Assembly: GCF_001425055.1 (NCBI RefSeq)
Contig: NZ_LMDK01000004.1
Span: forward strand, 84,670 to 148,669
Length of the DNA stretch: 64,000 nucleotides
Source of the DNA: Pelomonas sp. Root1237
GTDB lineage: Bacteria; Pseudomonadota; Gammaproteobacteria; Burkholderiales; Burkholderiaceae_C
Direction of reading: 5' to 3'
Part shown: positions 1 to 7,421 of the stretch, piece after piece
Layout: the number at the start of each line of letters is the position of its first letter
Position numbering within the stretch: position 1 is the first letter of the stretch
Program-made: the position numbers and the translations under genes
The notes under the pieces: model-generated
Databases searched by the model: none
What the model saw: the letters and a program-made list of their open reading frames with translations, nothing else
What the model was told of the DNA's origin: nothing

Positions 1-1001
1 TGGGCCATTGGGGCCAGGCCGCCGGCGGCCATCTGGGCATCGTTCGTGCCGCCAGGCCGGTCAGCGACTGGCTGGCCGACCCGGCCACCCCACCCGAGCT
101 GGCCGAGCGCTTGAAGCTGACGCAGCAGATGCGCGACTTCGCCACCGCGCGCCTGGCCCTGCCCGACAACAACAGCTACCGCCGCTATGCCGACCTCAAG
201 CGGCCAGCCGTCGTCTGGAACATCGTCGCCGCGCCCGAGTTCGGCTTCCAGCTCAAGACCTGGTGCTACCCCATCATGGGCTGCGCCGGCTACCAGGGCT
301 GGTTCGACCGCGATGCCGCGCAGCGCCACGCCGACGAGCTGAAGGCCGAGGGCTGGGAGGTGCAGGTGCAGCCCATTCCCGCCTATTCGACGCTGGGCTG
401 GAGCCGCTGGTTCGGCGGCGACCCGCTGCTGAACACCTTCATCCGCTACCCCGAGGGGGAACTGGCGGCCATGGTCTTTCACGAGCTGACCCACCAGCGC
501 GTCTACACCAGCGACGACACCGGCTTCAACGAGGCCTATGCCACCGCCGTCGAGATGCTCGGTGCCCGCGAATGGCTGGCGGCCAAGCCCGAGGCCCTGG
601 TTGCCTTCGAGGCCGGGCGGGCGCGGCGGGCGCGCTTCCTGGCGCTGGCGCGCGAAGGGCGGGAGAAGCTCAAAGCGGTTTACGCCGGCCCGGCCGAGTC
701 GCGTGCCGAAGCCAAAGCCGCCGTCATGGCCGAGCTGCGCGAACGTGCCCCCAAGGAGGCGCCAGGCTACGAAGCCTGGTTCCAGCGTGCCAACAACGCC
801 AGCTTCGCGATTCTTTCTGCCTATGACGAACTGGTGCCGGCCTTCACGCGCCTGTTCGAGCGCGAGGGTCGTGACTGGGTCAAGTTTCACGCGGCCGTCG
901 AACGGCTGAAGCCGCTCGCGCGCGAGGAGCGTCGGGCTACATTGAAGAGCCTTGAGGGAGGGACTTATGACACTGATCCTGCGACGCGCCCGGGCCAGTG
1001 A
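1..1001 (+). CDS. Putative zinc aminopeptidase, 5' truncated by the window edge
   Basis: The open frame enters from the left edge (first full codon at base 3), so the true start lies outside the window. An HELTH zinc-binding motif (HExxH) lies at about 480-494, followed about 12 residues later by a conserved NEAYATAVE stretch that probably supplies the third ligand. This fits the family of predicted bacterial aminopeptidases described as Aminopep/COG4324; the assignment is from remembered family pattern. Coding upstream of the first internal TTG (111) reads as a plausible part of the same protein. The 3' end overlaps the next gene by 35 bases, suggesting co-transcription. Substrate is unknown. 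Confidence 0.8.
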   Translation, partial: GHWGQAAGGHLGIVRAARPVSDWLADPATPPELAERLKLTQQMRDFATARLALPDNNSYRRYADLKRPAVVWNIVAAPEFGFQLKTWCYPIMGCAGYQGWFDRDAAQRHADELKAEGWEVQVQPIPAYSTLGWSRWFGGDPLLNTFIRYPEGELAAMVFHELTHQRVYTSDDTGFNEAYATAVEMLGAREWLAAKPEALVAFEAGRARRARFLALAREGREKLKAVYAGPAESRAEAKAAVMAELRERAPKEAPGYEAWFQRANNASFAILSAYDELVPAFTRLFEREGRDWVKFHAAVERLKPLAREERRATLKSLEGGTYDTDPATRPGQ

Positions 1002-1491
1002 TGCCGCAGCGGTTGCCGAGCATCTGGCCGAGCCGGACATCTTTCCTGGCCTGCTGCAGCTGCCCTATGCCAATGCAGAACTGTGGCAACAGCGCCTGAG
1101 CACGCCACCCGCCGCTGGCTCGCCCGAGCTGTTCCTGTTGGCCGAACGTGACGGCAAGCTGCTCGGCAGCGCCGGCCTGCACCCGGTCGGCGCCCAAGTG
1201 CGCCGCCGCCACGCAATGGCGCTGGGCATCTCGGTGTCGGCCGCGGCGCAGGGGCAGGGCATTGGCGGTGCCTTGATGACTGCGCTGCTGGACTACGCCG
1301 ACAACTGGGCGCAGGTTCTGCGCGTGGAGCTGACGGTCTACCAGGACAACGAGCGCGCAATCCGGCTGTACGAGCGCCATGGTTTCGAGCACGAAGGGCG
1401 GCTCAGGGCCTATGCGCTGCGTGATGGCGTCTACGTGGACGCGCTGACGATGGCGAGGCTGCATCCGAAACAACCGTCAGTGCGCAGTTAA
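967..1491 (+). CDS. GNAT family N-acetyltransferase
   Basis: A 174-residue protein with the GNAT fold signature: an N-terminal RRARASDAAAVAEHL strand-helix, and the acetyl-CoA pyrophosphate-binding motif QGQGIGGAL near residue 97, followed by the characteristic YQDNERAIRLYERHGF segment. It should transfer an acetyl group to an unidentified amine. The ATG at 967 is preferred over an upstream in-frame TTG (952) because a strong GAGGGAGGG ribosome-binding site sits just before it. It overlaps the end of the aminopeptidase gene, so the two are probably translated from one message. It meets the next gene tail to tail, overlapping by four bases. Confidence 0.88.
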   Translation: MTLILRRARASDAAAVAEHLAEPDIFPGLLQLPYANAELWQQRLSTPPAAGSPELFLLAERDGKLLGSAGLHPVGAQVRRRHAMALGISVSAAAQGQGIGGALMTALLDYADNWAQVLRVELTVYQDNERAIRLYERHGFEHEGRLRAYALRDGVYVDALTMARLHPKQPSVRS

Positions 1492-1862
1492 ACCTTTACC
1501 TCGACGTTGAATGAGACGCAGAGAACATCCAACTGGCCGCAAGCGTTGAAGTTGAAGCGCAGATGGCGATGCTTTGAATCTGGAGGCACCGAGCCGCTTT
1601 CAACGTGCCGAGCGAGCCATTCCGAATGAATGACCTCGCAGGAGCCGTCGTATGACTCTCCTTCAAGCAGTTGCTCAGCTTCTTGCCAGCGGAATGCACA
1701 GACTTGAAGGAACTGGATGCGGATTGGCTTTTCTGACCAGTCTTGGAACGTGAGGCTCAGCACACCGCCGGCCAAGCCAAGCTCAGGGTACTCAGCATCG
1801 GCGGTGCTGAAGCCTGGCTGGATCGATTCGATCCGTTGCATGAGCGGCAGCGTTTCCCTCAT
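1488..1862 (-). CDS. Hypothetical protein, 124 aa
   Basis: I do not recognise this protein. It is 124 residues, acidic, without a signal peptide or membrane segment, and contains many aromatic residues and beta-like stretches (a central FRWQEAEQLLEGESYDG segment and a C-terminal LRFNFNACGQLDVLCVSF strand pair). Its ATG overlaps the stop codon of the aldo/keto reductase remnant upstream in an ATGA arrangement, so its expression may depend on read-through from the Sel1-repeat gene. The codon use looks less GC-biased than in its neighbours. Real coding is likely but function is unknown. Confidence 0.6.
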   Translation of the reverse strand: MRETLPLMQRIESIQPGFSTADAEYPELGLAGGVLSLTFQDWSEKPIRIQFLQVCAFRWQEAEQLLEGESYDGSCEVIHSEWLARHVESGSVPPDSKHRHLRFNFNACGQLDVLCVSFNVEVKV

Positions 1863-2029
1863 GGCAACGCCTGCCCCCGCGCCGCCTCGATGGCCGTGTG
1901 GGCATGGGGAATGTCGGTCTCGGTGATGGGGCCATCGCCCCAGTCGCCGCCCAGGGCCATGCAGCCGTAGACAAGGGGGCCGACGTCTATCAAATGGGTG
2001 TTAAGCGGCTGGCTGCGGCGCATGTTCAT
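1859..2029 (-). pseudogene. Aldo/keto reductase N-terminal remnant
   Basis: A 56-codon reading frame whose residues 18-50 look like the start of an aldo/keto reductase: LVYGCMALGGDWGDGPIT followed by a TAIEAA helix. An intact family member is about 300 residues and would continue with the catalytic FDHADIY-type segment, but here the frame ends in RGQALP and a stop. It overlaps the Sel1 gene stop (ATGA) upstream and the hypothetical gene start (ATGA) downstream. I infer a deletion removed the rest of the gene and fused the remnant to what follows. It could still be translated as a short peptide. Confidence 0.6.
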
Positions 2030-2802
2030 GCGATGGAGGTGGGGCCGGAATCATGCGCCAGCGGGTGGCTGTTGCGCCAGCCGAACAGGCCGAACAGGCC
2101 GGCCAGGACCGCGGCGAGGCCCGCGATGATGGCCGTGGCGCTGGCGACGTGCAGCAGCCGGCGGCGCTGCCTGGCGCTCAGCATGGCTTTGCGTGCCGGA
2201 GTCTGCGCGAGCTCGTGAATCAGCATGATCTCGTGCTGGCGCTCCTCGATGGCGCGCGCCAGTTCGCTGCCGTGTTCCATGCGGCGCGCGAGTTCGCGCA
2301 CCGCCTCCAGCTCGCGCTCGCGGATGCGCAGGCCTGGCGCCTTCAGCGGGCTGCCCATGGCGCGGGCGCGCATATAGAGGGCCTTGGCGGCCAGGCGGTC
2401 GGGCTGGCAGCCCCAGCCTGACTCCAGGCAGGCGGCCAGGTTGAAGGTGGCATCGGCATGGCCTTGGGATGCGGCGACGGTGTAAAGCGCCACGCCGCGC
2501 GGTGCATCGGGGTCGCCACCCCAGCCGGCGACGAGGATGCGGCCTAGATGGAATTTGGCAGTCAGGCTGCCCTCGCTGGAGGCGCGCTCCAGGCGCTCAC
2601 GGGCCTGCACCGGGTCCCGCGGCAGGCCCAGGCCCTCAAGCTGGCAGAGCGCGAACATGGCCAGTCCCTCGGCGTCGCCCGCGTCGGCGGCGACGCGGAA
2701 CCAGTAGACAGCCTGTTCATGGTCGGGCTCGGGCGCACGGAAATGCGTCAGCCCCTCCATGAGCGGGTCGAGGCAGAGCGGGTCGGGGTCGACAAGGCGC
2801 AT
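2026..2802 (-). CDS. Sel1-repeat protein with C-terminal membrane anchor
   Basis: A 258-residue protein with about three Sel1-like (TPR-related) helical repeats between residues 15 and 140, recognisable by AVYWFRVAADAGDAEG, ARERLERASSEGSLTA and GVALYTVAASQGHADA. A charged helical region follows, then a single hydrophobic segment around residues 217-240 (ATAIIAGLAAVLAGLFGLFGW) and a short tail. It is therefore probably a membrane-anchored protein-protein interaction scaffold. The start at 2802 is chosen because AGGGAGG lies just upstream; an extended frame to 2886 lacks such a site. It is followed by the aldo/keto reductase remnant in an ATGA overlap. Confidence 0.8.
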   Translation of the reverse strand: MRLVDPDPLCLDPLMEGLTHFRAPEPDHEQAVYWFRVAADAGDAEGLAMFALCQLEGLGLPRDPVQARERLERASSEGSLTAKFHLGRILVAGWGGDPDAPRGVALYTVAASQGHADATFNLAACLESGWGCQPDRLAAKALYMRARAMGSPLKAPGLRIRERELEAVRELARRMEHGSELARAIEERQHEIMLIHELAQTPARKAMLSARQRRRLLHVASATAIIAGLAAVLAGLFGLFGWRNSHPLAHDSGPTSIA

Positions 2803-2934
2803 GGATCCTCCCTGGGCTTCGGCTGGCTTTGCGCCAGGCTTTTCTGCGCCTAAGTATGGAGGCAAATGCGCCCACGGCAGTGGCACCGCCCTTCTCGCTT
2901 AGAGTGGGGTGCACGAGACAACGGAGAGCCGCTG

Positions 2935-3261
2935 ATGGCCGAGATCCGCATTCACCGAGACCACGACCTGGGCCTGAAGAAGGCCCGCGAGATTGCCTGG
3001 AAATGGGCCGAGCAGGTCGAAGAGAAGTTCGACATGGAATGCACAGTGCATGAGGGTGACGACGGCGACACCGTGGAGTTCACGCGCTCCGGCGTCAAGG
3101 GCGAGCTGACCGTGGCGGCCGACCACTTCGACCTGGTGGCCCAGCTTGGCTTCCTGCTCGGGGCCTTCAAGAAGACGATCGAGGGCGAGATCGAGAAGGA
3201 ACTCGATGCGCTGCTGGCGGCCGGCAAGAAGAAGGCACCGGCCAAAAAGAAACCGGCTTGA
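2935..3261 (+). CDS. Polyhydroxyalkanoate granule/system family protein
   Basis: A 108-residue cytoplasmic protein matching the polyhydroxyalkanoic acid system family (PHA_gran_rgn type): it opens with AEIRIHRDHDLGLKKAREIA, has an acidic middle (EGDDGDTVEFTRSGVKGEL), a LGFLLGAFKKTIEGEIEKELDALL helix and a Lys/Ala-rich tail. Members are small proteins linked to storage-polyester granules; the exact role is not settled. The ATG at 2935 has GGAGAG just upstream. Its neighbours, an acyl-CoA-binding protein and a wax-ester/DGAT enzyme, also concern acyl storage, which supports the assignment. Confidence 0.8.
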   Translation: MAEIRIHRDHDLGLKKAREIAWKWAEQVEEKFDMECTVHEGDDGDTVEFTRSGVKGELTVAADHFDLVAQLGFLLGAFKKTIEGEIEKELDALLAAGKKKAPAKKKPA

Positions 3262-3285
3262 GCACAGGCCCAGCCGGTTCTTGGG
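3251..3285. terminator. Possible intrinsic terminator between convergent genes
   Basis: An inverted repeat AACCGGCT/AGCCGGTT (3251-3258 and 3272-3279) overlaps the stop codon of the PHA-granule gene and is followed by a weak T run. A second hairpin, GGCGCC-GAC-GGCGCC, lies at 3284-3298. The genes on either side converge here, so the region probably terminates transcription from one or both directions. Confidence 0.45.
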
Positions 3286-3301
3286 CGCCGACGGCGCCGG
3301 T

Positions 3302-3553
3302 TTACTTCAGGGATTCGATGAGGTCGATGTACTGCTGCATCGCGTCATCGGTGCTCGTGCCCTTGAGCTCGTTCCATGCGTCCCACTTGGCACGACCGAC
3401 CATGTCGGTGAAGCCGGGGCGCTTGCCGTCGACGTCGCCGGCGCTGCCTTGCTTGTAGAGCGCATAGAGCTTCAGCAGCGTCATGTTGTCCGGCCGCTCG
3501 GCCAGGTTCTTGGAGTCGGCGACAGCGGCTTCGAATTGGTCTTTCAGGCTCAC
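3302..3553 (-). CDS. Acyl-CoA-binding protein
   Basis: An 83-residue soluble protein with the complete ACBP four-helix pattern: KDQFEAAVADSKNL, the conserved LKLYALYKQGSAGDV ligand-binding stretch, and KWDAWNELKGTSTDDAMQQYI. The Tyr/Lys residues that contact the acyl-CoA head group are present. It binds medium and long-chain acyl-CoA esters in the cytosol and can act as a carrier for acyltransferases. It converges with the PHA-granule gene and is divergent from the wax-ester/DGAT gene, about 97 bases away. Length is normal for a prokaryotic ACBP. Confidence 0.93.
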   Translation of the reverse strand: MSLKDQFEAAVADSKNLAERPDNMTLLKLYALYKQGSAGDVDGKRPGFTDMVGRAKWDAWNELKGTSTDDAMQQYIDLIESLK

Positions 3554-3650
3554 GGGGGTTCTCCAGGCTGATTGGGGCGTCGATTCTCATGACAATCGAC
3601 CGACGGGCCGCCGAGTTTAGGCCCGGCCAATAACGAATCCGAGGAGACGC

Positions 3651-5081
3651 ATGGGCCCCAGCAGCGAACGCATGTCCAAGGTGGATACCGCCTGGCTGCG
3701 CATGGACACCGAGGCCAACCTGATGATGATCGTCGGGGTCTGGTCCATCCGCCCCGGCATCACGCTGGCCGCGCTGCGCGAACGCGTGGCCGAACGGCTG
3801 CTGCAGTACCCGCGCTTCCGGCAGAAGGTCGTCGAGGACGCCTTGCTGGGCGCCCAGTGGGTGGCCGACAAGGATTTCGATATCGCCCGCCACGTCGTCG
3901 CCGAGGTGCCGCTGCCCCTGCGCGGCCAGAGCCGTGATGAGGTGTTGCGCGAGCGTGTCGCCGAGCTGTGCTCCGAAGCGCTGGACCCGGCCCACCCGCT
4001 GTGGCAGTTCCAGCTCATCGAGGACATGGGCGACGGCACGAGCGCGCTGATCGCCCGCATCCACCACTGCATTGCCGACGGCATCGCGCTGATCGCCGTC
4101 ATGCTGTCCATCACCGATGGCGGCAAGGCGCCGCCCAAGCGCGCGGCAAAAGATGTGGAAGAGCCCGGCGAGGCCGACTGGCTGCTCGACGCTTTCCTGC
4201 GCCCGATCAGCAACCTGACCGTCAAGGCCATCGGCATGACGGGCAAGGGTGTGGCCAAGGGCGTGGACCTGGCCATGCGTGGTGACACGCCGATGGATTC
4301 GTCGCTGGAGATGGCCCGCATGGGCTACCAGGCCGTGTCCGACGTGGCCGCCTTCGCGCTGATGCCCGACGATTCGCCGACCCGCCTCAAGGGCAAGCCC
4401 GGTTCGAAGAAAACCGTGGCCTGGGACGACAGCCTGGCGCTGGACGAGGTCAAGGCGGTGGGCAAGGCCTTGGGCGCTTCCATCAACGACGTGCTGCTGG
4501 CCTGCGCGGCCGGCGCCATCGGCCGCTACCTGGCGGACAAGGGCGACGACCCGGCGGGCAAGGAGATCCGCGCCATGGTGCCGGTCAATCTGCGCCCGCT
4601 GGAGCAGGCCTGGCAACTCGGCAACCGCTTCGGCCTGGTGCCGCTGGTGCTGCCCATCGGCATCGCCAACCCCATCGAGCGGCTGTTCGCGGTGCGCGCG
4701 CGCATGAGCGAGCTCAAGGGCAGCTTCCAGCCGGTGATGGCCTTCGGCCTGCTGTCTGTCGCCGGCCTGCTGATCAAGCCCGTGCAGCACGCGATGCTCA
4801 ACCTCTTCGCCAAGAAGGCGACGGCGGTGATGACCAATGTGCCGGGCCCGGCCGAGGCGCTCAAGTTCTGCGGCTCGACGGTGGAGAAGGTGATGTTCTG
4901 GGTGCCGCAGTCGGGCGACATCGGCATGGGCGTCAGCATCCTGACCTACGCCGGCCGCGTGCAGTTCGGCCTCATCACCGACACCGGCCTGTGCCCCGAC
5001 CCCGAGGCCATCATCGCCAACTTCGCACCGGAGTTCGAGAAGCTCTTGATGTTGTCGCTGATGATGCCGTGGGAAGCCTGA
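3651..5081 (+). CDS. Wax ester synthase / acyl-CoA:diacylglycerol acyltransferase (WS/DGAT)
   Basis: A 476-residue acyltransferase carrying the catalytic HHxxxDG motif as HHCIADG at residues 138-144. C-terminal family hallmarks are also present: PVNLRPLEQAWQLGNRFG and a TNVPGPAEALKFCGS segment. The enzyme esterifies acyl-CoA with a fatty alcohol or diacylglycerol, making wax esters or triacylglycerol for storage. The start at 3651 follows an AGGAGACGC ribosome-binding site. It sits next to an acyl-CoA-binding protein and a storage-granule protein. A dispersed intergenic repeat begins immediately after its stop codon. Which alcohol acceptor is preferred cannot be read from sequence. Confidence 0.92.
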   Translation: MGPSSERMSKVDTAWLRMDTEANLMMIVGVWSIRPGITLAALRERVAERLLQYPRFRQKVVEDALLGAQWVADKDFDIARHVVAEVPLPLRGQSRDEVLRERVAELCSEALDPAHPLWQFQLIEDMGDGTSALIARIHHCIADGIALIAVMLSITDGGKAPPKRAAKDVEEPGEADWLLDAFLRPISNLTVKAIGMTGKGVAKGVDLAMRGDTPMDSSLEMARMGYQAVSDVAAFALMPDDSPTRLKGKPGSKKTVAWDDSLALDEVKAVGKALGASINDVLLACAAGAIGRYLADKGDDPAGKEIRAMVPVNLRPLEQAWQLGNRFGLVPLVLPIGIANPIERLFAVRARMSELKGSFQPVMAFGLLSVAGLLIKPVQHAMLNLFAKKATAVMTNVPGPAEALKFCGSTVEKVMFWVPQSGDIGMGVSILTYAGRVQFGLITDTGLCPDPEAIIANFAPEFEKLLMLSLMMPWEA

Positions 5082-5212
5082 GCCCCTCGTCCAAGGACAT
5101 ACCTTGGCCGGTCCCCCGAGGTGACGGCGATGCTTGCCGGATTGACCAGCAAGCACATCGCCTTACGCGGGCCGGCTAGGGAGCGGCCCGGCGCTCGGCC
5201 CGCAAGGCGCGC
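5082..5212 (-). repeat. Dispersed intergenic repeat, copy A
   Basis: Read on the minus strand, this stretch matches copies at 30674-30812 and 55800-55936: a GAGCGCCGGGCCGCTCCCTA core, GCCGGCCCG, GGCGATGTGCTTGC, then GGCAAGCATCGCCGTC, CTCGGGGGACCG and a terminal GAGGGGC. The central segments pair as a long hairpin. The GAGGGGC end abuts the stop codon of the WS/DGAT gene directly. The other two copies have the same relation to the genes they follow. Confidence 0.8.
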
Positions 5213-5225
5213 GCTCCGGCTGGGC

Positions 5226-5585
5226 TCACTTCGACTTGGGCACCGCCGCCGTCGTGACGGCGTTGGCCTTCTTGGACTTGGCCTTGCCGGCGGCGGTGGG
5301 ATAGGCCATCGTCACCGTGGCCGGGTCGGCCTTTTCCAGATAGGACGCGAACTGCGCTTCGTCGCAGGGCTTGGCGTCGTTGTAGTACCGGTGGTCGCCC
5401 TTGGGGCGTTCGCCGGTGAAGGTCGGCGCCACCGCGCCGGCGGCGTAGTAGGTGGCGACGTGGCTGGCATAGGCCTGGGCGCAACCATCGTGCAACACGG
5501 CCTGGGCGTGGCTGGCCGGTGTGTCGGCCGCGAAGGCCGGCAGCGCGGTGACCAGAGACGCAATGGTGACTGCGAGGGTTCTCAT
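5226..5585 (-). CDS. Small secreted protein, tandem paralogue 1
   Basis: A 119-residue protein with a clear Sec signal peptide (MRTLAVTIASLVTALPAFAA, cleavage after about residue 20). The mature part contains two cysteines, a GCAQAYASH segment, a DAKPCDEAQFASYLEKADPA segment and MAYPTAAGKAKSKKA, ending in a Lys/Ala-rich tail. The same architecture recurs in the next two genes, so the three are tandem paralogues. No catalytic motif is apparent and I do not recognise the family. The paired cysteines suggest a disulphide in the periplasm. Its ATG at 5585 has AGGAGG upstream, so it is probably well translated. Confidence 0.75.
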   Translation of the reverse strand: MRTLAVTIASLVTALPAFAADTPASHAQAVLHDGCAQAYASHVATYYAAGAVAPTFTGERPKGDHRYYNDAKPCDEAQFASYLEKADPATVTMAYPTAAGKAKSKKANAVTTAAVPKSK

Positions 5586-5663
5586 GGCGGACCTCCTTGC
5601 TGCTCAAGGTGAGCCCAAGGCTACGCCTAAGTGCAAGCAAATGCACGCCGCACTGCACCAATC

Positions 5664-5690
5664 AAAAGGCGCCCGAAGGCGCCTTTGCAT
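5664..5690. terminator. Intrinsic terminator (bidirectional shape)
   Basis: Perfect hairpin AAAGGCGCC-CGAA-GGCGCCTTT (5665-5673 / 5678-5686). It lies just past the stop of the second small secreted gene on the minus strand, and ahead of the start of the first one. It probably ends the message of paralogue 2. Confidence 0.7.
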
Positions 5691-5694
5691 CGAC

Positions 5695-6036
5695 TCAGCC
5701 CTTGGGCGCGGAAGGCGCCGTGGCCGGCTTCTTGGCCTTGGGGCGGCCGGCGGCGGAAGGGTAGGCGCGCATGACGAGGGCAGGGTCGGCCTTGTCGAGA
5801 TAGGCCGCCAGCTGCTCCTCGGTGCAGGGCTTGGCGTCACCGTAGTACTGGGAGTCGCCGGGGTATTTGTCGCCGCGGTACTCAGGCGCATTGCCGGCTG
5901 GGTGATGGGCGCTGAAACTGGCGTAGCTTTGCGCGCAGCCGGTGCGCAATTCGGAACGGGCCTTGTGCACGTCAGCGTCATCTGCGAGGGCAACGGTGCC
6001 GGCCAGGCAGGTCAGGGTGGCGATGAGGATCTTCAC
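5695..6036 (-). CDS. Small secreted protein, tandem paralogue 2
   Basis: A 113-residue protein with a signal peptide (MKILIATLTCLAGTVALADD). The mature region repeats the features of its neighbours: LRTGCAQSYASF, a tyrosine-rich loop, DAKPCTEEQLAAYLDKADPA, and RAYPSAAGRPKAKKP with a Lys/Pro/Ala tail. It is closest in pattern to paralogue 3 in the helical YLDKADPA segment and to paralogue 1 in the DAKPC segment. No known enzymatic motif is visible. Terminator hairpins on both sides suggest it is transcribed on its own rather than as part of an operon. Confidence 0.75.
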   Translation of the reverse strand: MKILIATLTCLAGTVALADDADVHKARSELRTGCAQSYASFSAHHPAGNAPEYRGDKYPGDSQYYGDAKPCTEEQLAAYLDKADPALVMRAYPSAAGRPKAKKPATAPSAPKG

Positions 6037-6090
6037 GGCGTGGCTCCTTGGAAAGTCCAGTGACTTTCAACATTAGGTCGGCCGCGCCGG

Positions 6091-6119
6091 AAAAACAAAA
6101 GGCGCCCCGCAGGGCGCCT
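6091..6119 (-). terminator. Intrinsic terminator of paralogue 3
   Basis: On the minus strand the hairpin AGGCGCCC-TGCG-GGGCGCCT is followed by TTTTGTTTTT, a textbook rho-independent terminator. It lies downstream of the third small secreted gene. Confidence 0.8.
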
Positions 6120-6164
6120 CGTTGGCTGACGATTCGAAACGATCAGCGGCGAATCACAGGCGTT

Positions 6165-6506
6165 TCACAGACGGAAAGGCTCGGCCTTCTTCTTGGCGGC
6201 GGTCGGGCGGCCAGCGGCGGTCGGGTAGGCGGCCATCACCTTGGCCGGGTCGGCCTTGTCCAGGTAGGCGGCGTACTGCTGCTCGGTGCAGGCCAGCAGC
6301 TTGCCCGGCTTGGCTTCGCCCTTGTACTTGCCATTGGCGTAGACAAACTGGTACTCGTTGGACGGGACCGGCGTTGCCACGCTGCTGGTGTCGGTGTAGC
6401 TCTTGGCGCACTCGGCGCGCAGTTCGGCCTGCTCGGGCGTGGCGTTGTTGCCGGCTTGGGCGGCAAAGACGGTGACGGCAGCGAAAGCGGGGATCAGGAA
6501 CTTCAT
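6165..6506 (-). CDS. Small secreted protein, tandem paralogue 3
   Basis: A 113-residue protein with a signal peptide (MKFLIPAFAAVTVFAAQAG). The mature part has LRAECAKSYTD, a YQFVYANGKYKGEAKPGK insertion, ACTEQQYAAYLDKADPA and MAAYPTAAGRPTAAKKK. The shared pattern across the three genes is Cys-x2-SY/AY, a variable Tyr-rich loop, Cys-x3-Q-x2-YL-x-KADPA and AYPxAAG. The ATG at 6506 is chosen because the signal peptide begins there; an upstream in-frame extension does not look secreted. Function is unknown. Confidence 0.75.
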   Translation of the reverse strand: MKFLIPAFAAVTVFAAQAGNNATPEQAELRAECAKSYTDTSSVATPVPSNEYQFVYANGKYKGEAKPGKLLACTEQQYAAYLDKADPAKVMAAYPTAAGRPTAAKKKAEPFRL

Positions 6507-6633
6507 GGCGCGGTCTCGTGTGGGGGGTGGCTGGTGGGGACGAAGCTTACGCCGCGACGCGCTGACTTGCACCCCCGGAGGCACGGGAGATCGGGTCGTG
6601 AACTCCGTCACGATCTGCGATCGGTACCGTGAA

Positions 6634-7407
6634 TTACTCCTCAAGTTCCTCTTTGGCCAGCTCGATGTCGAGCAGTTCCATCGCGTCCATCGCGTCGCAG
6701 GCAGCCGCGTCGGCGTACAGCTTTTCGGCTTCCTTCATGCGCTTGTCGCCCTCCAGCATGACGAGGCCGTTGGCACGTTCGATCATGGCGATGGCACTGG
6801 CCGGGTTGAGCTTGAGGGCCTGCTCGAACATCTTCAGGCCGGTGGCCGTGTCAGCACCTTGGGTGCGGCCCAGCAGCTTGCCGACCTTGTCGATGACTTC
6901 GGCGTGGAAGGCACCCAGCGCGATGTGGGCGTCAGCGTGCTTGGGCGCGAGTTCGATGGTGGTTTCCAGCGCGTTCTTGACCTTGCTGCCCAGGCCTTGC
7001 GCCAGCGCCTTGGCGACGCTGATGCCCTGGCCGTAGCGGCCGATCGCGTAAGCCTGCCAGTACCAGGCGTTCGGGTTCTTGGGCTCCTCGCCCTGCTGCG
7101 CCTCGGCGCGCTCCGCGATCTCCAGGAACATCTCCAGCTTCACCTTCTCCTTCTTCTCGAGGTAGTTGGCGTAGATGCCCTGGGCCTTGTTGGCGACCGT
7201 GATGCCGGCGCCACCGGCGGCGAGGCCCGCGTCGTAGGCTGCCTGGAAGTCACCGGCATGGAAATGAATCCAGGCCTGCAGCACCGCGGCGTCCTTGGGG
7301 AGGGGCTCGGCGTCACCGGCATGCAGCCGCGCCCAGTGCTTCTTCAGCGTGGCCGGCGTGTAGACGAAGGCGCTGTTGTCGTAGGGGAAGGCAGTCCACT
7401 TGGCCAT
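6634..7407 (-). CDS. Helical-repeat (TPR-like) protein of unknown function
   Basis: A 257-residue cytoplasmic protein without signal or membrane segments. It is mostly helical with TPR-like spacing: LQAWIHFHAGDFQAAYDAGL, AHIALGAFHAEVI and GLKMFEQALKLNPASAIAMI, ending in an acidic helix (LLDIELAKEELEE). It is probably a scaffold. I choose the ATG at 7407 because GGAGA lies about nine bases upstream. An ATG at 7422 that overlaps the TetR stop codon (TGATG) is the alternative and would imply translational coupling. It is certainly co-transcribed with the TetR gene, which may regulate it. Confidence 0.75.
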   Translation of the reverse strand: MAKWTAFPYDNSAFVYTPATLKKHWARLHAGDAEPLPKDAAVLQAWIHFHAGDFQAAYDAGLAAGGAGITVANKAQGIYANYLEKKEKVKLEMFLEIAERAEAQQGEEPKNPNAWYWQAYAIGRYGQGISVAKALAQGLGSKVKNALETTIELAPKHADAHIALGAFHAEVIDKVGKLLGRTQGADTATGLKMFEQALKLNPASAIAMIERANGLVMLEGDKRMKEAEKLYADAAACDAMDAMELLDIELAKEELEE

Positions 7408-7421
7408 CGCTTTTGTCTCCA

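Noticed and set aside
3345..5156. A 603-codon open frame antisense to the WS/DGAT gene
   Set aside because: It is the mirror of a clearly recognised acyltransferase gene. Its translation is His/Arg/Gly-rich low complexity, as expected from high-GC antisense frames.
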